Source of the DNA: Zobellia nedashkovskayae
Lineage (GTDB): Bacteria > Bacteroidota > Bacteroidia > Flavobacteriales > Flavobacteriaceae
Length of the DNA stretch: 64,000 nt
Reading direction: 5' to 3'
Assembly (NCBI RefSeq): GCF_015330125.1
Contig: NZ_JADDXR010000002.1
Span: 1,426,001-1,490,000, forward strand
The position numbers and the translations under genes were made by a program. Under the pieces are notes generated by a model. It worked only from the letters and a program-made list of their open reading frames with translations. It was not told the DNA's origin and made no database searches. Below are positions 58,094 to 64,000 of this stretch, piece after piece. Every line of letters begins with the position of its first letter. Within the stretch, counting starts at the first letter, position 1.

Positions 58094-58136
58094 ATCGCTC
58101 TATATACTACTTATATTAAGTAGTATATAGAGCGAT
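58094..58136. terminator. Long hairpin after the methyltransferase gene
   Basis: Two 19-base arms are perfectly complementary with a 5-base loop (58113-58117). A clear T run does not follow on either side, so it may be a terminator or an RNA-stabilising hairpin. Confidence 0.6.
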
Positions 58137-58259
58137 TTGCTTTGGTAAAATTTCATTTAATTAAAATCTTCCTGGATTTTTTTGTAATCCCTTATTTTTT
58201 CTTCCTTATATCTTCTGTTTTCATAAAAATACTTAGAAAACGAGTAGTTTTTCTAAATA

Positions 58260-58293
58260 TACGTACTATTACGTATATTAATACGTAGTTTTG
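58260..58293 (+). promoter_or_regulatory. Promoter of the nitrate transporter gene with three TACGTA half-sites
   Basis: TACGTA occurs at 58260-58265, 58270-58275 and 58282-58287; the last one runs into the -7 element TAGTTTTG (58286-58293). The first two form ACGTA-N4-TACGT, the FNR-type spacing. There is no TTG at -33. Confidence 0.6.
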
Positions 58294-58322
58294 GATATCC
58301 TTAAACCTAAAACATTAGTATT

Positions 58323-59744
58323 ATGGAAACACAATCTAAAAAAGCGACTACCTTAAAACTGACCGATCTAAAAAGTATGCCTATCCGTACGTTTTGGATT
58401 ACTTCAATAGCATTCTTCATTTGCTTTTTTGCTTGGTTCGGTATTGTACCTTTCATGCCCGACGTGGTTAAAGATCTAGGTCTTACTCCAGAGCAGAAGT
58501 GGAACTCTATTATATTAGCGGTAACAGGAACTGTATTTGCTAGACTGTTAGTAGGTAAATTATGTGATAAGTACGGTCCTAGGCTATGTTATACCTATTT
58601 ATTGGTTATTGGCGCTATACCAGTTATTCTTTTAGGGTTTGTACAAACCCCAACGCAATTTTTAGTTTGCCGTTTGTTCATTGGCTTTATTGGAGCATCC
58701 TTTGTTATCACTCAGTTTCATACTTCTATAATGTTTGCACCTAATATTGTTGGTACGGCTAATGCCACATCTGCAGGTTGGGGAAATTTAGGTGGTGGAG
58801 CCAATCGTTTAGGGATGCCTTTGATAGCTGCTGCTGTTGTTAGTTTTGGTGTTGCAGATGAGGTTGCTTGGCGTTATTCTATGATGATTGCTGGTGTTAT
58901 TGCCATGCTTATGGGCGTTGTGTATTATTTTTTCACACAAGATACTCCCGAGGGTAATTTCGCTCAACTTAAGAAAGAAGGTAAAATGCCTACCCTTAAG
59001 AAAGACGAAGAAAGTTTTGTAAGTGTATTAAAGGATTATAGAGTTTGGATTTTGTTCGTTATATATGCTGCTTCTTTTGGAATGGAACTTACCGTATACG
59101 GTACGATGGATGATTATCTACAAAATACTTTTGGATTAACGCGCTCCACAGCTGGTAATTTGGTATTGTCGTTTGCCTTGATGAATATTTTTGCAAGGAC
59201 TCTTGGCGGATTTTTCGGAGATAGATTTGGAAGGTTAAGAGGACTAAGAGGAAGAGTTATGTTCCTTGCTTTGATTCTTGCTGTAGAAGGTTTTATGCTT
59301 ACTGTTTTTTCAACTACAACAAGTATAGGTTTGGGTATCTTCTTTTTGATAGCCTTTAGTTTATCTGTTCAAATGGCGGAGGGAGCTACCTTTTCAGTAG
59401 TACCGTTTATTAATAAAAAAGCAATTGGTTCCATCTCAGGTATTGTGGGGGCCGGTGGTAACGTAGGAGCGTTTATTGCTGCCATGTTTCTTAAGTCCAA
59501 ATCGGCAATGGCAGAGACACAGGCCATTTCTTTGAATAGTACTTTAGGAGAAGAAGCGGTTAGAATTGCTCAAGCTTCCGCTGCATCTACGGCCGTTTCT
59601 GCGGGCTATTTTGTAATTGGTATTTGTGTGGTTCTTGCAGCCGGGCTATCCTTGGCAATAAAATTTTCTACGGAAGACGAGAAGGCTACTGCTTTGGAAA
59701 TGAATAAATCTAATACACCTAAATATGTTTTAGGAGACAAGTAA
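58323..59744 (+). CDS. NarK/NasA-type nitrate/nitrite transporter (MFS)
   Basis: This 473-residue protein has twelve membrane segments. It carries the nitrate signature glycine-rich motifs in helices 5 and 11 (AGWGNLGGGANR and VGAGGNVGAF) and the conserved arginines before them. It imports nitrate (or exchanges nitrite). It lies upstream of the FNR-like regulator, with 40 bp between stop and the preferred start, and downstream of the TACGTA promoter. Confidence 0.93.
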   Translation: METQSKKATTLKLTDLKSMPIRTFWITSIAFFICFFAWFGIVPFMPDVVKDLGLTPEQKWNSIILAVTGTVFARLLVGKLCDKYGPRLCYTYLLVIGAIPVILLGFVQTPTQFLVCRLFIGFIGASFVITQFHTSIMFAPNIVGTANATSAGWGNLGGGANRLGMPLIAAAVVSFGVADEVAWRYSMMIAGVIAMLMGVVYYFFTQDTPEGNFAQLKKEGKMPTLKKDEESFVSVLKDYRVWILFVIYAASFGMELTVYGTMDDYLQNTFGLTRSTAGNLVLSFALMNIFARTLGGFFGDRFGRLRGLRGRVMFLALILAVEGFMLTVFSTTTSIGLGIFFLIAFSLSVQMAEGATFSVVPFINKKAIGSISGIVGAGGNVGAFIAAMFLKSKSAMAETQAISLNSTLGEEAVRIAQASAASTAVSAGYFVIGICVVLAAGLSLAIKFSTEDEKATALEMNKSNTPKYVLGDK

Positions 59745-59784
59745 AAAAGATAGCGTGATTTCTACTTTGACAAATAAAATTCAT

Positions 59785-60504
59785 ATGAATAAAGGCATGG
59801 TTGACACTGCTTGTGGGACCTGCTCTAATATGGATTGTTTAATAAAGAAAAACTATCAGTCGCCAGTCGTATCAACTTTTACGGAACACAGAAAAGAGAT
59901 CAGGTGTAAAAAAGGACAACAATTTATAATGGAGGGCGCGCCGGTTACCGGACTCTTCTTTGTTCTTAAAGGAAGTGTAAAGGTATTACGAACAGGTCTC
60001 CATGGAAAAGAGCAAATTGTTCGCTTTGCCAAAGAAGGTGAGATTATTGGCCATAGGGGTTTTACTACAGAAGAATCATACCCTATTAGTGCGATAGCCT
60101 TGGAAGATTGCACGCTTTGTTATTTTGCAAAAGATAGATTGCAAGAAGTCTTGAAAACAGATCCATTATTTACCTACGATTTAATGCTTTTCTACGCTAA
60201 TGAGTTGAGTAAAAGCGAGGTAAAAGTAAAATCTCTTTCTCAAATGACGGTACGCGAAAGAGTTATAGATACGTTGCTCTACGTATACAGAAAGTTTGGA
60301 CAGGATAATGACTTTATTTCCATCATATTAAGTAGACGGGAATATGCCGATTATGCAGGTACTACCGAGGAGCAGGTCATACGTGCTTTTTCCGCATTAA
60401 AAAAAGAAAATCTAATTGTAGCCCGTGGCAAGCGTATTGGTATAGTGCAATTAGAATCACTTCAAAAAGAAATTTCAGAACACAACTTTTATTTAGATAG
60501 CTAG
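59785..60504 (+). CDS. FNR-like Crp-family regulator with four conserved cysteines
   Basis: This 239-residue protein has a cyclic-nucleotide-binding-like beta roll (about residues 40-125), a dimerisation helix and a C-terminal helix-turn-helix (SRREYADYAGTTEEQVIRAF). Cysteines at 10, 13 and 18 form C-x2-C-x4-C. Cys112 in ALEDCTLC aligns with FNR Cys122 in ALETSMVC, so an oxygen-sensitive [4Fe-4S] cluster is likely. In the recognition helix Glu and Arg are kept as in FNR, and Ser is replaced by Ile. A GTG at 59755 would be the longer alternative start. It probably controls the nitrogen genes around it. Confidence 0.85.
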   Translation: MNKGMVDTACGTCSNMDCLIKKNYQSPVVSTFTEHRKEIRCKKGQQFIMEGAPVTGLFFVLKGSVKVLRTGLHGKEQIVRFAKEGEIIGHRGFTTEESYPISAIALEDCTLCYFAKDRLQEVLKTDPLFTYDLMLFYANELSKSEVKVKSLSQMTVRERVIDTLLYVYRKFGQDNDFISIILSRREYADYAGTTEEQVIRAFSALKKENLIVARGKRIGIVQLESLQKEISEHNFYLDS

Positions 60505-60526
60505 TACTTTTTGTGCTGGCTCTGTT

Positions 60527-60572
60527 AGCTTCTGCCCACTATTTCAATATAGATGGGCAGAAGCTTTTTTTA
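60527..60572 (+). terminator. Rho-independent terminator of the regulator gene
   Basis: Arms of 12 bases (60527-60538 and 60554-60565) are perfectly complementary and followed by T7. Confidence 0.92.
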
Positions 60573-60651
60573 TACAAAATGATAAAACTATGATAAGGCA
60601 GATATTTTTCTGCTAAAAAGAATTTTTCTTCCTGTTTTTCAACATAGTACA

Positions 60652-60701
60652 TACGTAGTCTAGGTTTTATATTTGCTTCAAACAATAAGTATTAATACTT
60701 A
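60652..60701 (+). promoter_or_regulatory. Promoter of the globin operon with TACGTA and a 16 bp palindrome
   Basis: TACGTA (60652-60657) lies 10 bases before the -7 element TATATTTG (60668-60675). The start would be about 60679. It is followed at 60686-60701 by the perfect palindrome TAAGTATTAATACTTA, placed as an operator in the early transcript. Confidence 0.5.
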
Positions 60702-60739
60702 CTTTTTGTCTAAGTACTAATCAAATCATATAGAAAACT

Positions 60740-61153
60740 ATGGAACAAACTACTATTGACCTCGTACAGGAATCTTTCGAAAAAGTAAAACCAATTTCTA
60801 ATGCAGCCGGTAAAATATTTTATGATAAACTCTTTGATTTGGACCCTTCTTTAAGGGCAATATTCCCAAAGGGAGAGGAAGCGATTGCCGCTCAGGGAAA
60901 CAAACTTATGAGCATGCTTTCTAGTGCAGTTGCCGGATTGAACAATTTAGAGATGTTGGTACCTGTTTTAGAAAATCTAGGAAAAAGACATATAGAATAC
61001 AAAGTAGAACCTTCACATTACGAGACGGTGGGCACGGCATTATTGGGAACACTTGAAGCAGGTCTTGGCGATGATTTTACATCTGAAGTAAAAGAAGCAT
61101 GGGCATCAGTATATGGTACTATGTCTTCGGTAATGATAAATGCGTCCTACTAA
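60740..61153 (+). CDS. Single-domain globin
   Basis: This 137-residue haem protein is of the flavohaemoglobin-like single-domain type (Vgb/Cgb-like). The proximal His is in LGKRHIEYKV, the distal Gln in AAQGNKL and the B10 Tyr in FYDKLF, so O2 or NO can be bound. It is not fused to a reductase, but a flavin reductase is encoded three genes downstream. The protein could detoxify NO that arises from nitrite. It is separated from the next gene by 23 bp. Confidence 0.93.
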   Translation: MEQTTIDLVQESFEKVKPISNAAGKIFYDKLFDLDPSLRAIFPKGEEAIAAQGNKLMSMLSSAVAGLNNLEMLVPVLENLGKRHIEYKVEPSHYETVGTALLGTLEAGLGDDFTSEVKEAWASVYGTMSSVMINASY

Positions 61154-61176
61154 CTAATCTTTTAAACCACCTTATT

Positions 61177-62007
61177 ATGAAAAAACCAGAATCCTCACCA
61201 TTTCTTGTATTGATAGTGCTTATTTTAAGTTTTGTTTTATTGAATTCCTGTGGAGGTGTTCCTGAAGAAAATAGTACGAGTGCTGCTTCTGAAGGGAATG
61301 TTTTTTCCGTTGATGAAGTTTTAGAAATGGTGTCAAAAGAAAATGATGTAACCAGAACATTGTACACAAAGGCAATAGTCGGAAAAGGAAAACTACAGGG
61401 TATGAAGTTTGACGAAGATTGGCGTAAAGACGATGTTGAGGCCGGTCCGCTACCCGCCCTATTTCTTCGTGGCGTTGCTACTAGTATTCGTAAAGGACCT
61501 ATACCGTTAGGTCTGTATTTAGGGTCGGATTTTCCAATTAACAATGCGAACAAATTTGAAGGAGAGCAGGAGAAACTTTTTGAAGAAATCAAAGAAACTC
61601 AAGACCCTAAATTCTTTTATGATGAATCTCAAAAATTACATACAGCAATGTTTGTGGACCTTGCTAGTGCCCAAGCATGCGTTACTTGTCATAATGATCA
61701 TCCTCAAACCGCTAAAACTGACTGGAAGTTGGGAGATGTTATGGGGGCTACTACTTGGCAATACCCAAAGGATTCCTTGTCGTATACCGGTGCGCTTGAT
61801 GTTCTTAATGCATACGCCAAGGGTACAGTAGATGTCTATGTAGAATATTTGGATGAAATCGCTGCATTTAAATCTTCGGAAAAACCAACAATTGGAGATA
61901 AATGGCCGGAGGATGGGAATTACCTTCCAACACCGGAAGTTTTCTTGGATAGCGTTAGAAAACTATCTTCATATGAAACCCTGAAAAGCTTGATTGCAAG
62001 TAAATAA
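61177..62007 (+). CDS. DUF3365 haem-c lipoprotein
   Basis: This 276-residue protein starts at 61177 with a lipoprotein signal (LLNSC). The DUF3365 (Tll0287-like) domain binds one c-type haem through CVTCH, with the flanking HNDHPQTAKTDWKLGDVMGA typical of the family. It faces the periplasm. The domain is best known as a sensor, but here it stands alone and could be an electron carrier. It follows the globin gene closely. Confidence 0.88.
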   Translation: MKKPESSPFLVLIVLILSFVLLNSCGGVPEENSTSAASEGNVFSVDEVLEMVSKENDVTRTLYTKAIVGKGKLQGMKFDEDWRKDDVEAGPLPALFLRGVATSIRKGPIPLGLYLGSDFPINNANKFEGEQEKLFEEIKETQDPKFFYDESQKLHTAMFVDLASAQACVTCHNDHPQTAKTDWKLGDVMGATTWQYPKDSLSYTGALDVLNAYAKGTVDVYVEYLDEIAAFKSSEKPTIGDKWPEDGNYLPTPEVFLDSVRKLSSYETLKSLIASK

Positions 62008-62023
62008 CCATAAAATTTATTTT

Positions 62024-62503
62024 TTGAAAAACAAAAACTTGACATCGTTTGTTGGCTTGTTGTTTTTGATACTTTTCTTCGTACAGTTTTTTTTTAAACT
62101 AGAATGGCAGTGGTTAAAAGAACTGCAGCAAGAAGAAATGTACAAGAGATGGTCTGGGCTATTTTTAGCACTTTTCATAACATTCCAATGGGCGCTAACC
62201 TTTAGTAGGGTGATTGTAAAATTTAGAAAGCACTCCATGTATATGGCTGGACTACATAAGTGGGCAGGAGCCTTAAGCCCAATCTTTTTTTATATGCACA
62301 GTATGGGTATGGGTTATGGATATCTTGCTTTGTTGTCTTATATATTTTTGGCAAATGCGCTTTTAGGATACATCAATTTAGATGTCATAAAAAATAATAG
62401 TGAGTTGCTTTTTAAGGGATGGATGATATTGCACGTAGCCTTTTCTCTCATTATTACTATTCTGATGTTTTTCCATATTACCATGGTCTTCTACTACAAA
62501 TAA
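62024..62503 (+). CDS. Five-helix membrane protein with two H-x13-H pairs (probable dihaem cytochrome b)
   Basis: This 159-residue protein has five hydrophobic segments. Segment 3 contains H-x13-H (HKWAGALSPIFFYMH), and segment 5 contains H-x13-H (HVAFSLIITILMFFH). Two such pairs in helices 3 and 5 are the pattern of the bis-haem core of ferric reductases and NADPH oxidases. I infer a dihaem b-type electron carrier. The TTG at 62024 is preferred since the earlier TTG at 61994 lies inside the previous gene. It is followed by the flavin reductase gene after six bases. Confidence 0.72.
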   Translation: MKNKNLTSFVGLLFLILFFVQFFFKLEWQWLKELQQEEMYKRWSGLFLALFITFQWALTFSRVIVKFRKHSMYMAGLHKWAGALSPIFFYMHSMGMGYGYLALLSYIFLANALLGYINLDVIKNNSELLFKGWMILHVAFSLIITILMFFHITMVFYYK

Positions 62504-62509
62504 AAAAGC

Positions 62510-63538
62510 ATGAAACTAATAGTAAAAAATATCATCAAGGAAACAGAAGATGTCATAAGCGTTGGTTTTACCAATGGGGGCTTTTTCAGCAAGGTAAAGT
62601 ATAAGCCAGGGCAGTTCATTACCCTGCACTTTCCCATAGCTGATCAAATTCACAAAAGGGCGTATTCTTTTAGTAGTAATCCTTTTACGGACAAAGATTT
62701 GAAAATTACAATTAAACGTGTAGAGAACGGATTGGTTTCTAATTACATTCATGACTATTTAAAAGTGGGCGATAAGTTACTAATTGATAAACCTAACGGA
62801 AGCTTTTTCATAGAACCAGAAAAAAAACAGCAAAAAAGTTATGTTTTTTTTGCCGCAGGAAGCGGGATTACGCCCATTTTTTCAATCATAAATTCAGTTT
62901 TACAAAAAGAGATTAAATCTAGTATTGTATTGGTTTATGCCAACCGTTTTTTTGAGTCTATAATCTTTCATGAAGAACTCGTTGAACTTCAAAAGCAATA
63001 TGGAGATAGGTTTAAAATAGAATATCTTATTTCCAAAAACGCACCTGCAAAACCACACTATCATAAAGGACTAATAACTGATGCTTTGGTTGTGGGAATT
63101 CTAGATAAATATAAGCTATCCTTTAAAAATGGTGAATACATGATTTGTGGTCCTTTTGGGTTTATGGAGGCGGTAAAAAGTATTCTGAATGTAAATGGTG
63201 TTTCTCCTTCGAGAATAAAGGAAGAACTTTTTAAAAGACCGGACACTGTTATACAGAGCGATGGTATGATGAGCAAGGTGCAAATACAGCTAAACGGAAC
63301 CAGCCATGAGTTGAATATTGCCAATAACAAGTCTATTCTACAAGCTGCTATGGCACAAAACATTGATATGCCTTATTCATGTAGGTCCGGTATGTGCTCT
63401 ACATGTTTGGCTTCCTGTGTATCTGGAAAAGTTAATATGACCGACGGTCATTTTTTGGGGCAGAAAGAAGTTGATGCCGGTAAAATTCTGACTTGCATAA
63501 GCTATCCTGCAAGCGAAAATATCGTAATCTCAATATAA
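62510..63538 (+). CDS. Ferredoxin-NAD(P)H oxidoreductase with C-terminal [2Fe-2S] ferredoxin
   Basis: This 342-residue protein consists of an FAD-binding part (RAYSFSSNP), a NAD(P)-binding part (FFAAGSGITPIFSI) and a plant-type ferredoxin with four cysteines in CRSGMCSTC and ILTCISY. PaaE and Hmp reductase domains have this order. It gives electrons from NAD(P)H to a partner. The dihaem membrane protein just upstream and the globin are both possible acceptors. It is cytoplasmic, with no signal peptide. Confidence 0.92.
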   Translation: MKLIVKNIIKETEDVISVGFTNGGFFSKVKYKPGQFITLHFPIADQIHKRAYSFSSNPFTDKDLKITIKRVENGLVSNYIHDYLKVGDKLLIDKPNGSFFIEPEKKQQKSYVFFAAGSGITPIFSIINSVLQKEIKSSIVLVYANRFFESIIFHEELVELQKQYGDRFKIEYLISKNAPAKPHYHKGLITDALVVGILDKYKLSFKNGEYMICGPFGFMEAVKSILNVNGVSPSRIKEELFKRPDTVIQSDGMMSKVQIQLNGTSHELNIANNKSILQAAMAQNIDMPYSCRSGMCSTCLASCVSGKVNMTDGHFLGQKEVDAGKILTCISYPASENIVISI

Positions 63539-63540
63539 AC

Positions 63541-64000
63541 ATGGGTATATTTAAAGTATCACCTTTACGAAAGAGACAAATTTTGGGAGGTCTATCAGGC
63601 CTCGTTTTAGGAGCAGGAATCATTTTGTTTTTATCTCTAAAAACATCAGAAGAATATATTTCCTTGGGTCCGATGAATAATGGTCATAATGAGATATCAT
63701 GTGCCGCTTGTCACACAGATGCTAATGGCAATTTGTCTCAGCAAATACAATCCAATATGGCGCATGCCTTTGGAATGAGAGAAAATGGAGTGGATTTTGG
63801 CACCAAAGACGTAACCGTAAAAAATTGTTTGGAATGCCATGACCGTCCCAATGACCGCCATCCTACGTATAGATTTTCCGAACCTAGATTCAGAAAGGTA
63901 ATAAAGAAAATTGATGCTACTACCTGTATTACCTGCCATACGGAACACAATGGGGAGCGGGTTAGTGTTGCTGCAATTAATTACTGTATGAATTGCCACC
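63541..64000 (+). CDS. Multihaem cytochrome c, C-terminal end outside window
   Basis: The frame starts at 63541 (ATG, two bases after the reductase stop) and runs off the right edge. A membrane anchor or uncleaved signal (about residues 12-34) is followed by four haem-binding motifs: CAACH, CLECH, CITCH and CMNCH. It is a periplasmic multihaem cytochrome related to the c3/NapC-NrfH-like groups. It belongs to the operon of globin, DUF3365, dihaem b and reductase genes. Confidence 0.88.
   Translation, partial: MGIFKVSPLRKRQILGGLSGLVLGAGIILFLSLKTSEEYISLGPMNNGHNEISCAACHTDANGNLSQQIQSNMAHAFGMRENGVDFGTKDVTVKNCLECHDRPNDRHPTYRFSEPRFRKVIKKIDATTCITCHTEHNGERVSVAAINYCMNCH

Noticed and set aside
61119..61592. 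157-residue minus-strand frame
   Set aside because: It is antisense to the DUF3365 gene, which has a clear signal and haem motif.

Overview
The window reads as a continuous piece of chromosome from a marine member of the Flavobacteriaceae (Bacteroidota). The evidence is the AT-rich composition, the Bacteroidota-type promoter motif TAnnTTTG (often with TTG about 20 bp upstream) in front of many genes, the abundance of exported lipoproteins, a TonB-dependent-receptor-like barrel, a CarboxypepD-type extension, several TTG/GTG starts, and family-level similarity of nearly every protein to flavobacterial housekeeping genes. The genus cannot be settled from the sequence alone. I see no insertion sequence, prophage, CRISPR array or rRNA operon.

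Layout. 1-5.5 kb: a truncated head-GIN (DUF2807) protein, rnr (RNase R), a 650 bp AT-rich divergent spacer with DnaA-box-like words, then rpiB, a CDF metal exporter and an ElaA-type acetyltransferase. 5.5-8 kb: a type II restriction-modification locus (C5 methyltransferase, an unrecognised PD-(D/E)xK protein and a small nuclease-fold-like protein) with strong palindromes. 8-30 kb: cell-envelope and stress genes (NlpC/P60 lipoprotein, fructosamine kinase, DUF5009 and DUF1080 proteins, YaeR-like VOC protein, Ctp protease, rnpA, M1 peptidase and S8 subtilase pair, MBL hydrolase, CPA antiporters, topB, SulP plus universal stress protein). 30-39.7 kb: lepA, an outer-membrane barrel receptor, a dihydrouridine synthase, a LolC/E-like permease, rbfA, methylmalonyl-CoA epimerase, one CAU-anticodon tRNA and two small envelope proteins. 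39.8-42.9 kb: an HMA-AraC regulator and a copper ATPase.

43-49.8 kb is a coherent catabolic cluster: LacI regulator, tartrate/isopropylmalate-dehydrogenase-like enzyme, cyclase-family hydrolase, four-carbon acid sugar kinase (DUF1537), MFS importer and a Gfo/Idh/MocA oxidoreductase. It looks like an import and degradation route for a four-carbon or sugar-derived acid, in which the tartrate-dehydrogenase-like protein could take the place normally held by PdxA2.

51-64 kb is a nitrate/nitrite assimilation region: siroheme synthesis (Met8-like and CobA-like), NarX-like histidine kinase with no adjacent response regulator, DUF4202, nirD, nirB, a NarK-type transporter and an FNR-like regulator with four well-placed cysteines. 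It is followed by a tight operon of globin, haem-c lipoprotein (DUF3365), a five-helix membrane protein with two H-x13-H pairs, a ferredoxin-fused flavin reductase and a multihaem cytochrome c that runs off the window. The last operon looks like a split, NOX/ferric-reductase-like transmembrane electron conduit. Repeated TACGTA dyads sit in the promoters of nirB, cobA, the transporter and the globin operon, which suggests one regulator controls all of them.
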